Of a DNA stretch of 64,000 nt, positions 1-8,709 are shown in pieces (the stretch's first letter is position 1; every line of letters starts with the position of its first letter). Source of the stretch: Desulfurococcales archaeon (GTDB taxonomy: Archaea; Thermoproteota; Thermoprotei_A; Sulfolobales; Acidilobaceae). The notes beneath the pieces were generated by a model. It searched no databases and was not told the origin of the DNA. It worked only from the letters and a program-made list of their open reading frames with translations. The position numbers were made by a program, and so were the translations under genes. The stretch is taken from positions 1 through 64,000 of the forward strand of contig WAOT01000001.1 of assembly GCA_015521115.1 (NCBI GenBank), written 5' to 3'.

Positions 1-1124
1 ACCTCTGCTACTTCTGGTCTCATCATTTCTGGTGGGGGGATTTTGCCTTGTTTTAGCATCATCCGTATTTTCGTTCCACTTATCTTTATACGGTATTCCG
101 GTGGGTGTGGGCAGGTCTTCTCGGTGGCCATCCCCCCGCATTTCTTGCAGTAGAATGCTTCTCTTATGAAGAAGGGTGTCACCCCGAGGTCTGGGAATTC
201 TTTGAAGATCTCCCATGCCTCGTAGGGGCCGTAGTAGTTTCCTACTCCTGCGTGGTCTCTTCCTACTATGAAGTGGGTTGCTCCGAAGTTCTTCCTGACT
301 ATTGCGTGGTGTACCGCCTCTCTTGGGCCGGCGTAGTTCATGTTCATTCTTAGGGCTGAGAGGACTACTACGTCCTTGGGGAAGTAGTGGCGTATTAGGG
401 CCTTGTAGGCCTCGAGTATTACCTCGTCCTTGTAGTCTCCGGGCTTCTTCCACCCTATGAGGGGGTGTACTAGGAGGCCGTCTACGAATGTGAGGGCCGC
501 CTTCTGTACGAACTCGTGGCCCCTGTGTGGGACGTTTCTGGTCTGGAACGCCACGATCCTCTTCCACCCCTTCTCCCTGAACAGCACCCTCGTCTCTGCT
601 GGCCAGAGGACGTAGTTGTCGAACTTGTCGCTATATGATCCTATATAGTCTATTGGGCCTCCTATTAGGAGCTCCTTCATCCCCATGACACGCCTAACCC
701 CTGGGTGTGCCGGGTCGTCTGTCTTGTAGACTTTCACTGCATACTCCCTCTTGTCCCACCCATAGATCTCCTCCACCCTCATGATGGCTAGGGGTTTTCC
801 TGCGTAGTAGAGTGCGATGTCGTCCCCTTCAGTCACGCCTGCTATCTCCTCGGGGGACACGTCTAGGACTATTGGGATCGTCCATGGTAGGTCGTTGCTG
901 AGCCTCATCAGGTCTAGGACTGTCGTATAGTCCTCCTGGATCATGAACCCTTCGAGCGGGCTGAAGGCTCCATACGCTATGTCCAGGACGTCTATGAGGC
1001 GGAGCCTGTTTACCTCCAGTTTCGGTAGCTCCTCCGCCTCTTTGAGGAGCAGCTCCCTCCTCCGCCCCTTCACGACCCTGTTTACGAGCTTGCCTCCATG
1101 TGGCCTTGAGACCACCCCGGTCAC
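1..1124 (-). CDS. sat: Sulfate adenylyltransferase (ATP sulfurylase), 3' end beyond window
   Basis: ATP sulfurylase forms adenylyl sulfate (APS) from sulfate and ATP in the cytoplasm, the activation step for sulfate assimilation or reduction. The reverse-strand reading frame holds the family hallmarks in order: an N-terminal PUA-like part with GAFSPLEGFM, the QTRNVPHRGHEF motif (QxRN plus HxGH, the nucleotide and sulfate site), GRDHAGVG, and near the window edge ISGTKIRMML. About 374 codons are visible, so only a short C-terminal piece is missing. I chose the GTG at 1124 (VTGVVSRPHGG); a second GTG lies three codons further in. It follows the ribbon-helix-helix gene by 16 bp and is presumably co-transcribed with it. 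No APS kinase or APS reductase gene is seen here. Family assignment is secure; the direction used in vivo is not known. Confidence 0.95.
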   Translation of the reverse strand, partial: MTGVVSRPHGGKLVNRVVKGRRRELLLKEAEELPKLEVNRLRLIDVLDIAYGAFSPLEGFMIQEDYTTVLDLMRLSNDLPWTIPIVLDVSPEEIAGVTEGDDIALYYAGKPLAIMRVEEIYGWDKREYAVKVYKTDDPAHPGVRRVMGMKELLIGGPIDYIGSYSDKFDNYVLWPAETRVLFREKGWKRIVAFQTRNVPHRGHEFVQKAALTFVDGLLVHPLIGWKKPGDYKDEVILEAYKALIRHYFPKDVVVLSALRMNMNYAGPREAVHHAIVRKNFGATHFIVGRDHAGVGNYYGPYEAWEIFKEFPDLGVTPFFIREAFYCKKCGGMATEKTCPHPPEYRIKISGTKIRMMLKQGKIPPPEMMRPEVAE

Positions 1125-1140
1125 CCCTGTATTGTGGCCG

Positions 1141-1374
1141 CTAGATGTATCCTAGGCGTCTCAGCTTCTCCAGTATCTCCTTCTTCTCCTCCTCCGTGAA
1201 GGGCTCCTCCTGGTGCTCCTTCTCGTAGCTCGCTACGACCTCTCTGAGGACGTATGTTACGAACTGGCTTACGCTGGTGAAGCCTGTCCCTTCGATCATC
1301 CTCTTGATCCGCTCGTAGAGTGTCACTGGTATGGAGACGGTCGTGTACTTTCCTCTCCTAGCCTTCTCCTCCAT
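1141..1374 (-). CDS. Ribbon-helix-helix (CopG/Arc-type) DNA-binding protein
   Basis: A 77-residue protein. The N-terminal part GKYTTVSIPVTLYERIKRMI is a typical RHH beta strand and first helix, followed by GFTSVSQFVTYVLREVV for the second helix; the charged tail (EEEKKEILEKLRRLGYI) is probably helical. RHH proteins bind operators as dimers of dimers and often repress their own operon. It lies directly upstream of sat in the same direction, and a perfect 8+8 bp inverted repeat (1412-1431) sits in its promoter. I infer an autoregulator of the sat operon, perhaps sensing a sulfur metabolite. That role is not demonstrated by sequence. Confidence 0.85.
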   Translation of the reverse strand: MEEKARRGKYTTVSIPVTLYERIKRMIEGTGFTSVSQFVTYVLREVVASYEKEHQEEPFTEEEKKEILEKLRRLGYI

Positions 1375-1411
1375 TAGGATGCACCGGGTGTGTTCAAGGG
1401 GGGAAATAGGG

Positions 1412-1431
1412 GGTAATTAAATGTAATTACC
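1412..1431. promoter_or_regulatory. Candidate operator: GGTAATTA-AATG-TAATTACC inverted repeat
   Basis: A perfect 8-bp inverted repeat with a 4-bp centre, lying in the 61-bp gap between the flavoprotein stop (1436) and the RHH gene start (1374). On the minus strand it contains a TATA-like TTTAATTA, so a bound dimer would cover the promoter of the RHH-sat pair. The regulatory reading is inference. Confidence 0.5.
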
Positions 1432-1435
1432 GGGG

Positions 1436-2497
1436 CTATTTGGACATGAGGTACTCGTGTATGTGTTTCGCCGCTTCCATACCGCTCTTGAGGGCGGGGC
1501 CTATTAGGCTGGGGCCATGCCTCACGTCGCCCGCCGCGAAAACCCCCTCTCTTGTTGTCATGTAGTTGTCGTCGGTCATTATAACGCCGCTGCTGTCCAC
1601 CTTAATCCCGCAGCACCCGTCCTCTATAGGTGGTGTTGGTAGGACTCCCACTGCTTTCAACACGTAGTCGAACTGCTCTACGAACTCGCTACCCTCTATT
1701 GGAACCGGTTTCGGCCTCTTCTCAGCGCTGACCCTCACAAGCCTCATTCTCACGAACTTCACATACCTCTTCCCGTTCTCCTCGTAGAACTCTACCGGCT
1801 GCGTGAGCTCCCAGTAGTGGGCCCCTGCAGTGATCAGATGGTCTATCTCCCTCGGGCCCATCGGGGCGTACTCCTTAGTCCTCCTATAGCTGAGCACTAC
1901 CTCCTTGACCTTGCCCTTGAGCTGCTCGTAGGTTAGGGGTACTAGTACTGCGTCCGCAGCGGTTAGGCCGCCTCCTATTACGAGGACTCTACCCTCAAGC
2001 TTGGGCACAGTGTCCCAGGGCTTGTAGCCGTAGAGGGCCATGTGTAGCGCTACGAGCCACTCAACGGCTGGGTACACCCATGGTAGATCCTCTCCGGGCA
2101 CCCTCATGCTCCTGGTCTTCCAGGTGCCTGTCGCTATGAGGACTGCGTCGCTCTCCTTTATGACGTCCTCCAGGTGTATGTGTTTTTGGGGTGAGACCAC
2201 ATCGTCCATTAGGCCTAGGTGCTTGGTCATGTCGACTTTAGTCCTTAGGACGAACTTCACTCCAGCGTCCATGAGCTGCTTTATCCCCTTCCTGACCGGC
2301 TCCTTGGGGATCCTTGTGACGGGTATGCCGAACATGATCATGCCTCCTGGCTCAGGGTTCATATCGTATACGACTACGTCGTGGCCTTTACAGATGAGTA
2401 TACCAGCGGCTCCCAAGCCGGCGGGGCCTGCCCCAATGATCGAAACCCTCTTACCCGTCTTCTCAGCCGGGGGCTGTTTGCATCTGAGGAACCTCAC
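1436..2497 (-). CDS. GltD-like NAD(P)H/FAD oxidoreductase
   Basis: A 353-residue flavoprotein of the glutamate-synthase small-chain type. Near the N-terminus is the FAD dinucleotide site VSIIGAGPAGLGAAG, in the middle a second fold VLVIGGGLTAADAV for NAD(P)H, and at the end FAAGDVRHGPSLIGPALKSG, the usual FAD-contacting segment. It lacks the N-terminal Fe-S domain of full GltD (about 450-480 residues) and carries only a short leader before the FAD site. Such stand-alone subunits pass electrons between NAD(P)H and an iron-sulfur partner. No large subunit is adjacent. The start is GTG at 2497, preceded by GGGAGGCGAT. It sits upstream of the sat pair in the same direction, so a link to sulfur metabolism is possible but unproven. 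Confidence 0.85.
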   Translation of the reverse strand: MRFLRCKQPPAEKTGKRVSIIGAGPAGLGAAGILICKGHDVVVYDMNPEPGGMIMFGIPVTRIPKEPVRKGIKQLMDAGVKFVLRTKVDMTKHLGLMDDVVSPQKHIHLEDVIKESDAVLIATGTWKTRSMRVPGEDLPWVYPAVEWLVALHMALYGYKPWDTVPKLEGRVLVIGGGLTAADAVLVPLTYEQLKGKVKEVVLSYRRTKEYAPMGPREIDHLITAGAHYWELTQPVEFYEENGKRYVKFVRMRLVRVSAEKRPKPVPIEGSEFVEQFDYVLKAVGVLPTPPIEDGCCGIKVDSSGVIMTDDNYMTTREGVFAAGDVRHGPSLIGPALKSGMEAAKHIHEYLMSK

Positions 2498-2861
2498 AGT
2501 CTATCGCCTCCCTCCTGCACCGGCATCAAACGGGTCTCACTATTATCATATAAAGAGCTAAGCACACCGCAGCATATACTTCCCTAATAATTCGTTGAAA
2601 ACTATTCGTGGAGTAGCTGGGCGAACACATATACCCCTCAGCCCCCTAGTGCCTCCCATACTGGGTGGGGCTATGAGAGGGTCGTGCAAGCCGAAATGTT
2701 AGGGGGATGTGGTTACACGAGCGTGGCGAGCCCCGCCCGCAGCCCAACACTCCTACAAGGCATCTAGTTAATAGCTGGTACCTACATATTCTTTAGTTGC
2801 ATCAAGCCCCCGATACCTACTAGGAACAAACAATGGGGCCCGCCACGCTAACCGGAGGGGT
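2498..2861. other. Intergenic region, 364 bp
   Basis: Divergent promoter region between the flavoprotein and the ClC channel. On the minus strand a TATA-like CTTTATATG lies at about 2548-2556, suited to the flavoprotein. The part from 2650 to 2760 is GC-rich. I see no convincing ORF, tRNA or repeat. Confidence 0.5.
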
Positions 2862-4745
2862 ATGGTGTTGGCCAGTGGACTGAGGGGGAGCAGGGCGTAC
2901 AGGCTGATCGCTAAACTGGCATACGCTGAGAAGTGGCTCGTGCTAGGTCTAATTGTTGGAGTCGTTAGTGGGCTGTTCGTCCTCGGGTTCTTCGTAATGC
3001 TCAAGTACGTGGTAATGTACGCTGCGCACTTCGTAGGCTCCACTACACCGCCAATAGGCCGTGCCGAGGTCGACCTCTCGGCGGCCGTAGCTGTGGGGGG
3101 CTTTGACAGGCTCCGCCTCTACATCGTACTACTCCTGGGGGCGGCTGCCAGCTCAGTAATAGTATACTCCCTCGCCCCCGAGGCCGAGGGGCACGGCACA
3201 GACGCTGCTGTTGCCGCCTTCCATAGGAGGGCTGCTATCATACCCTTCAAGGTCCCCATTGTGAAGCTGGTGGCTAGCGCTCTAGCTGTGGGCACGGGTA
3301 GTAGTGGAGGGGTGGAGGGGCCTAGTGTTCAGATGGGTGCCGGTACGGGGAGCACCCTAGCCCGCCTCCTACACCTCCCATTGAAGGAGAGGAGGATAAT
3401 GCTCGTCGCGGGGATAGCTGGAGCTTTGTCGGCAATGTTCAGGGCGCCCATCGGCTCCGCGTTCTTCGCAGTCGAGGTTCTCTATAAGAGGGACCTCGAG
3501 GTCGATGCATTCATGCCAAGCATTGTGAGCAGCATAGCCTCCTACAGCATCACGGCCTCCTACTTCGAGTACAGGCCCCTGCTCCCCCGCATCCCGGTCA
3601 GCAACGAGATCCTCTACAGCCCCGAGACCCTACTCCTACTCCTAGGCCTCGGAGTTTTCGTGGCCCCCTTCAGCTGGCTATACGTGAAGGCCTTCCGGAA
3701 CGCTAAGGACTTCTTCGACAGGCTAGTGGAGAGGACGGGCATCAGCGTCTACCTGAAGCCCATCCTAGGCGCACTAGCCGCGGGGGTGATCATCGTCTCG
3801 ATACCTGTCGTCGCAGGGAGCGGTAGGGGAGTGCTGGCTATGGCCATCGAGGGGAGCATAGTAGACTACATACCCCATCCAGGAGGCGTCCCACTATGGG
3901 TGATCTTGGTCGGGGTCGCCATCGCCAAGATCATAGCCACAAGCCTATCCATAGGGAGCGGCGCCAGTGGCGGTGTGTACGCTCCAGGCCTCCTCACGGG
4001 GGCCCTCCTCGGCCTCGCATTCTACCAGCTAGTCCACCCCTCAGGTCTGAGCCCACACCTCTTCAGCTATGTCGGGATGGCCGCATTCTTCGGTGCAGCC
4101 GCTAAAGTCCCGCTCGCCACGAGCGTCATGGTAGGGGAGATGGGCGGCAACTACCTCCTCATAGCGCCAACACTCATCTCATCATATATAGCTAGGGAGA
4201 TCGCGGGCGCTGAGAGCATCTATGAGAGCCAGATACCCAGGAGGCTCCACAGGGAGGCTGTCACTGCTGAGGGCCTTCTAGTACTGCTTAGGAGCTCCGG
4301 AGTCAGGCTTGACCTTAGGGCCATCGACGTGATAGACGTTACCTACAAGCCCCTCCCAGCGGAGGCCAAGCTGCGGGACGCGCTGCGCCTAATGGTTGAG
4401 GAGAGGGGCAAGGTCATCCCCGTGGTAGACAGTGAGGGGAGGATACTCGGCGTGCTCGACCCCGAAGACCTTGAGTCCATAATCGAGGAGCTAGGCGGCG
4501 ACCTCGACGTCCCAGTGGGGAGCCTTAGGCTCAAGATCCCGCCTATAATAGACAGGGAGACCGACCTCGAGAGGGCATTAGAGGCCATGGTAGAGCACGC
4601 CACAGACTATGCTGTAGTCGTGAGCCCAGACGGTAGGTATATAGGGGTTATAACGGTAGATGATGTGAGCGCAGCCATAGCTTACCTCATAGCTGAGAAG
4701 TGCCCCCGCAGGAGGAGGCTAAAGGGTTGTGCTAGGGAGGGGTAG
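2862..4745 (+). CDS. ClC-type chloride channel/transporter with C-terminal CBS pair
   Basis: A 627-residue integral membrane protein. Many hydrophobic helices precede the ClC selectivity motifs: GTGSSGGVEGPSVQMGAG (GxEGP, with the gating glutamate), GALSAMFRAPIGSAFFAVE, and GSGASGGVYAPGLLTGALLG (the GxFxP-like site with Tyr for Phe). About residue 475 onward are two CBS repeats (LRDALRLMVEERGKVIPVVD and LERALEAMVEHATDYAVVV), which usually bind adenine nucleotides and tune transport. The retained gating Glu is consistent with either exchanger or channel behaviour. The ATG at 2862 is only 1 bp after GGAGGGG, so the in-frame GTG 2865 or TTG 2868 may be the real start. Confidence 0.93.
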   Translation: MVLASGLRGSRAYRLIAKLAYAEKWLVLGLIVGVVSGLFVLGFFVMLKYVVMYAAHFVGSTTPPIGRAEVDLSAAVAVGGFDRLRLYIVLLLGAAASSVIVYSLAPEAEGHGTDAAVAAFHRRAAIIPFKVPIVKLVASALAVGTGSSGGVEGPSVQMGAGTGSTLARLLHLPLKERRIMLVAGIAGALSAMFRAPIGSAFFAVEVLYKRDLEVDAFMPSIVSSIASYSITASYFEYRPLLPRIPVSNEILYSPETLLLLLGLGVFVAPFSWLYVKAFRNAKDFFDRLVERTGISVYLKPILGALAAGVIIVSIPVVAGSGRGVLAMAIEGSIVDYIPHPGGVPLWVILVGVAIAKIIATSLSIGSGASGGVYAPGLLTGALLGLAFYQLVHPSGLSPHLFSYVGMAAFFGAAAKVPLATSVMVGEMGGNYLLIAPTLISSYIAREIAGAESIYESQIPRRLHREAVTAEGLLVLLRSSGVRLDLRAIDVIDVTYKPLPAEAKLRDALRLMVEERGKVIPVVDSEGRILGVLDPEDLESIIEELGGDLDVPVGSLRLKIPPIIDRETDLERALEAMVEHATDYAVVVSPDGRYIGVITVDDVSAAIAYLIAEKCPRRRRLKGCAREG

Positions 4746-4836
4746 AGGCTAGGCGGTGATACATGGCTAATACCGGCCGTACCCCCTGGTATCCCCCCTA
4801 CCACGCTATTATCAATACTGGGGGTGGCCAGGGGCT

Positions 4837-5130
4837 ATGGGTAAGGTCGTGTTCCGTGTTGTCGACATAGACGGCTACGGCCACAGAGTGTACCCCAGCG
4901 AGGGGGAGCCCTGGGATAAGAAGCTGGCCGAGGCGGTCGAGCTCCTCGCTAGGGCGAGCTATGCGTTGAGCAGGGAGCTGGGGAAGCCTATAGGCACCGT
5001 CAAGATCGACTGGGGGGACTCAACCGCTATAGTAAAGGTGGGGAGGGGGAAGGTGATCGGGGTGATAGTTGAGGAGCAGGCTGGGCCCCCGGCCTCGAAG
5101 GCCTCTTCCTATGGTCTCGCCGAGGCCTAG
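4837..5130 (+). CDS. Small conserved-type archaeal protein of unknown function
   Basis: 97 residues starting at ATG 4837. It opens with a strand-rich segment (KVVFRVVDIDGYGHRVYP), then an amphipathic helix (KLAEAVELLARASYALSREL) and two further strands (GTVKIDWGDSTAIVKVGRGKV). The alpha/beta pattern loosely recalls roadblock/longin-like folds, but I do not recognise a family. It ends convergently, overlapping the MDR reductase by 4 bp. No enzyme motif or membrane segment is visible. Confidence 0.7.
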   Translation: MGKVVFRVVDIDGYGHRVYPSEGEPWDKKLAEAVELLARASYALSRELGKPIGTVKIDWGDSTAIVKVGRGKVIGVIVEEQAGPPASKASSYGLAEA

Positions 5131-6092
5131 GGCTCTAGGACTATTCTCCCCACCCTCTCCCCTTTCAGGGCAGCCTCGTAGGCCTCGTTTATCTCGTCCA
5201 AGTCATACACTTTATAGAAGGGCTTGATTATGCCCCTCGAGATCACCTGTATAGCGCTCCTCCACTCCTTAGGTGTGAAGGCTGCTGTCCCGTGGAGGCT
5301 TATCTCCCTCATAACTAGGAGGGCGGGCCTCTCTATTATGACCTGCTCGCCCGTGACGTTCCCCACTAGCACAAGCCTACCCTTCTGGCGTAGGGCCCTC
5401 ATGCTCCAGTTAATAGTCCTTGCCCCGACGAGCTCAAGCACCGCATCCACGCGGCCCATCTCCCTGTAGAAGTCGGGCCTCGTCACAGCCCTCGCCCCCA
5501 GACCCTCAAGTATTCGGGCCTTCTCCTCGCTCCTCGTCAGTGCGATCACCTCGACGCCCAAGTTTATGAGGTACTGCAGGCCGTGCACGCCAACTCCTCC
5601 TGACGCTCCTGTTACCAGGACTCTCTCGCCCGGCCTTATCCCCGCTACTGATGAGGCGTGCATTATCGTTGCGACCCCACATGTCGCGGCGGCATACTTC
5701 CTGTAGTCCCTGTCGGGGAGGGGTATGAGGTTGCTGCGGGGCACGTATACTCTGTCAGCGTAGCCCCCCGGCACGTGTTCCCCCAGTATAGCGTAGCCGG
5801 GGCACTCGCCCCCAGCCCTCCTGCACTCCTCAACACTCAGCCCCGGGAAGACTGAGACCGGTACACCCTCATACTCTCCGAAGACCTCGTGGCCCAGTAT
5901 TAGCGGGGTTCGCAGGTTGGGGAAGCCTCCCTTCCAGACGACGAGATCCCTACCACACACCCCTACAGCCCTCACCCTAACCTCAACCCAGTCCTCCGGG
6001 ACTCTAACAGTGGTCTCAACAACCTTGAACGGGCTCCGGAAGGATTCTAGTACAGCCGCCCTAACCCTCCTCTCAACGAGCACAACAGGCAC
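5127..6092 (-). CDS. MDR-family zinc-type alcohol dehydrogenase / acryloyl-CoA reductase-like
   Basis: A 321-residue medium-chain dehydrogenase. The GroES-like N-terminal half has GVCGRDLVVWKG and LILGHEVFGEYEG. The Rossmann half begins at LVTGASGGVGVHGLQYL and ends with the typical DEINEAYEAALKGERVGRIVLEP. The overall pattern resembles crenarchaeal acryloyl-CoA reductases and quinone-reductase-like MDR proteins. The structural-zinc cysteine cluster is reduced to a short loop (CRRAGGECPG), so it may lack structural zinc. The substrate cannot be told from sequence. A crotonase gene at 57.5 kb would fit an acyl-CoA pathway, but the two are far apart. Confidence 0.82.
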   Translation of the reverse strand: MPVVLVERRVRAAVLESFRSPFKVVETTVRVPEDWVEVRVRAVGVCGRDLVVWKGGFPNLRTPLILGHEVFGEYEGVPVSVFPGLSVEECRRAGGECPGYAILGEHVPGGYADRVYVPRSNLIPLPDRDYRKYAAATCGVATIMHASSVAGIRPGERVLVTGASGGVGVHGLQYLINLGVEVIALTRSEEKARILEGLGARAVTRPDFYREMGRVDAVLELVGARTINWSMRALRQKGRLVLVGNVTGEQVIIERPALLVMREISLHGTAAFTPKEWRSAIQVISRGIIKPFYKVYDLDEINEAYEAALKGERVGRIVLEP

Positions 6093-6397
6093 CCAACTAG
6101 TCCTGGGCTGCAGTAATAGACTATTTAATGGTGGGCTCGGTAAAGGCCAATCCGGTCACCCCCACGGGGGTCGCCGATAGCTGGCTCCTCACCGCCCACC
6201 CTGGTAGGTACTGATATTGTCCCACGCTCTTAGCCTATAATGATCTGGCGGGGCCCGTGCGGGTGCCCCTACTCTCCGAGCCCGTTAGGGCGTTGAGGAG
6301 GTGGTTCTCCCCGTAGGCCCCGCCTACACAATCACAAATAATATAATAATCTTGGACTGCTACCGGCCCGGTTTAGAGTTGTGGAGGTCACCCGGGG
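6093..6397. other. Intergenic promoter region, 305 bp
   Basis: Divergent region. A TATA-like ACTATTTAATGG near 6121 reads on the minus strand for the reductase. An AT-rich AAATAATATAATAATC near 6337-6352 reads on the plus strand and lies about 50 bp before the next gene. A GC-rich block in between contains short GGCC/CCGG runs but no clear structure. Confidence 0.5.
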
Positions 6398-7504
6398 TTG
6401 GGCGGTGCTGGGGAGATCCTAGATGAGCTCGAGGCTCACGTCCGTGACTCCACGAGAGCGCTACAGGAGGCCTTATCGGGATCCGCATACCTATGGGATC
6501 TAGACCCTCTATTCACGGTCACAGCAATATGCCTCGAGAAGTATGGCCGCATGTTCTGCGGGAGCACTACACACCTGGATCTGGAACCGGCCGCCTATCA
6601 GAGCTTCATAGCCGCCCTCAAAGAGGCTGAGAAGATCGGGCTAGAGATCCAGACTGTAGAGGGGCCGAGGTTCCACTTCAAGTGGGAGCCCTTCGAAGTG
6701 GTACGTAAAACCGCGGTGAGACTAGCGAGAAAACTAGCTGGCGGGTTGAAGGATCCCGTCATAGTCGAAGTTAACATCCTCGGTGTGAGCAACGTGAGAG
6801 GGCACCTCGGCTTCTCAGTAGGGATAGGCACCTGCACACCGGCACGGTGGAGTGTTAACGCCCTCGTCGTGAGGTACACGAGGCTCCTCTCGCTGTTGGT
6901 AAGGGAGGGGATCGGCTTCACTGCTGATGCTTCGGGCTATTGCGAGTGCACTTCGCCGTTGAACATCTTCCGCAGCGAGATAAGGTGTGCTCAGGCCAGA
7001 GTCTTAAGCTACGAGCTAGAGCCCCCTAAGCCTAAACCTGTGGAGAGGAGTGAGAGCGTCTCAACATATATCGTTCTAGTTGACGAGGACTTCGACAAAT
7101 ACTACCCGGCGGATCTCGAGGGTGAGGCCTCGTTCAACCTACACGTCATACTCCCACACTTCGAACCGCCCTGGCCGTCCCCCGAGACTGCTAGGAAGGT
7201 ACTCGGCCGCCTCGGGGGACAGGTCATCCTCCAGTACAGTAATAGGGAGAGGGGAGGCGTTATTGCCAGGGTTAAAGGCTCCCTCCTACAACTTGAGTGG
7301 GGGCCCAAATTAGGGGACTGCCAGTTAAAGCTCCTCGAAGGCAGCAGGGAGCACTTGTTAGCGACCGCTAAGGAGCTAGCCCGAGCTTGGGCCATGGAGG
7401 AGCTAGGCCTTGAGGAGGGAGACCCCTACCTGAAGGCCGTGAAAGAGGCTGAGAGCTTAAACGAGCTTATGGAGTCAGCACTCGAGAAGGAGGACGAGGA
7501 CTAG
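6398..7504 (+). CDS. Protein of unknown function, 368 residues
   Basis: The start is TTG 6398, chosen because GGAGGTCACC lies at 6382-6391 with good spacing. The product is soluble and acidic at the C-terminus (EALEKEDED-like tail). It has an N-terminal helical part, a central mixed region containing two Cys pairs (GIGTCTPARW and GYCECTSPLN), a proline-rich linker (ELEPPKPKPVERSE) near residue 210, and a second alpha/beta domain. Two similar halves are possible: HFKWEPFEVVRKTAVRLARKL versus LQLEWGPKLGDCQLKLLEG. I recognise no family, no signal peptide and no membrane segment. The enolase-superfamily gene starts 48 bp later. Confidence 0.75.
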   Translation: MGGAGEILDELEAHVRDSTRALQEALSGSAYLWDLDPLFTVTAICLEKYGRMFCGSTTHLDLEPAAYQSFIAALKEAEKIGLEIQTVEGPRFHFKWEPFEVVRKTAVRLARKLAGGLKDPVIVEVNILGVSNVRGHLGFSVGIGTCTPARWSVNALVVRYTRLLSLLVREGIGFTADASGYCECTSPLNIFRSEIRCAQARVLSYELEPPKPKPVERSESVSTYIVLVDEDFDKYYPADLEGEASFNLHVILPHFEPPWPSPETARKVLGRLGGQVILQYSNRERGGVIARVKGSLLQLEWGPKLGDCQLKLLEGSREHLLATAKELARAWAMEELGLEEGDPYLKAVKEAESLNELMESALEKEDED

Positions 7505-7552
7505 ACGTCTTATCCCCCCACCACCTCCAAGCCCTCATAGCGGTGCAGTGCT

Positions 7553-8674
7553 GTGACCATTTCAGGCGTTGAGCTGTACGAGGTCTGGATGCCCCTCAAG
7601 TCCGAGTTCAGGACTAGCTTCGGCGCGACCAGGCTCAGGCCAGCGATACTAGTGCGGATCCTAGACAGTAGCGGGGAGGAGGGTTGGGGTGAGGTTGTAG
7701 CTGGTGAGGGGCCGTGGTATAGCTGTGAGACGGTGTACACGGCGTGGGAGGTTTTGAGGAGGGAGCTCATCCCCCTCCTACCCCCAGAGGCTGACCCCAA
7801 GGCCTTCATTGAGAGGGCCTCAAGGGTAAGGGGGCATAACATGGCTAAGGCCGGCGTCGAGATGGCACTATGGGACTTGAAGGCCCGCCTGGAGCGGAGG
7901 CCCCTATACGAGATGATAGGGGGTGAGCGGAGGCCTGTCAAGGTCGGGGTCAGTGTTGGGGTGAAGGATAGCGTCGAGGAGCTACTTAAGACCATCTCAT
8001 ACTACCTCGAGAAGGGTTACGGTAGGATAAAGCTCAAGATCATGCCAGGATGGGACTTGGAGGTCGTTGAGAGGGTCAGGAGGGAGTACCCTGACATACC
8101 CCTCCAGGTCGATGCGAACGCTGCATACAGGCTAAGCGACTGGCCGCACCTCAAAGGGCTCGACAAGTACGGTCTCCTAATGCTGGAGCAGCCACTCCAC
8201 TACGATGACCTAGTAGACCATGCAAGCCTGAAGCGCCTCCTAAACACGCCATTATGCCTGGACGAGAGCGTTAAGACACCCCTCCACGCGCGCTGGGCGC
8301 TCCAACTCGATAGTGCTGACATAGTGAACCTCAAACCTGGGAGGGTTGGGGGGATTATTGCGGGCCTCGAGATCCACAGGATATGGTATGAGGAGGCCCA
8401 CAGGCCCCTCTGGATCGGGGGGATGCTCGAGACCGGGGTCGGGAGGGCTTTTCTAGTGACCCTAGCGACCCTGCCGGGCGTAAGGTTCCCGAGCGACATT
8501 AGCGCCAGCGACAGGTACTATGAGGAGGACATAATAACGGAGCCGTGGACGCTCGAGAAGGGCTCAACACTATCGCCCCGAAAAGCCCCAGGGATAGGGG
8601 TCGAGGTGGACTGGAGCAGGCTAGAGAAGTACACCAGAAGGAGGTGGGGTAAGAGGCTAGAGGCCAGCCGCTGA
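7553..8674 (+). CDS. Enolase-superfamily enzyme (MenC / N-succinylamino-acid racemase / dipeptide epimerase type)
   Basis: 373 residues with the mandelate-racemase/muconate-lactonizing architecture: an N-terminal capping domain, then a TIM barrel. The barrel has the acid-base Lys pair in GRIKLKIMPG, the metal ligands in LQVDANAAY, LEQPL and LDESVKT, and the second lysine in NLKPGRVGG. These Lys positions mark the MLE subgroup that holds o-succinylbenzoate synthases and N-acylamino-acid racemases. The GPW and GMLETGVGR segments agree with it. No other menaquinone genes are nearby, so a racemase or epimerase role is more likely, perhaps with the MFS carrier 35 bp downstream. The start is GTG 7553. 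Confidence 0.85.
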   Translation: MTISGVELYEVWMPLKSEFRTSFGATRLRPAILVRILDSSGEEGWGEVVAGEGPWYSCETVYTAWEVLRRELIPLLPPEADPKAFIERASRVRGHNMAKAGVEMALWDLKARLERRPLYEMIGGERRPVKVGVSVGVKDSVEELLKTISYYLEKGYGRIKLKIMPGWDLEVVERVRREYPDIPLQVDANAAYRLSDWPHLKGLDKYGLLMLEQPLHYDDLVDHASLKRLLNTPLCLDESVKTPLHARWALQLDSADIVNLKPGRVGGIIAGLEIHRIWYEEAHRPLWIGGMLETGVGRAFLVTLATLPGVRFPSDISASDRYYEEDIITEPWTLEKGSTLSPRKAPGIGVEVDWSRLEKYTRRRWGKRLEASR

Positions 8675-8709
8675 CCCCTAGACAGTGTAATGGGAGAGTG
8701 CACCCCAAC

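Noticed and set aside
2040-2587. Plus-strand ORFs opposite the GltD-like flavoprotein
   Set aside because: They mirror the real gene and lack family character; antisense shadows of GC-rich coding DNA.
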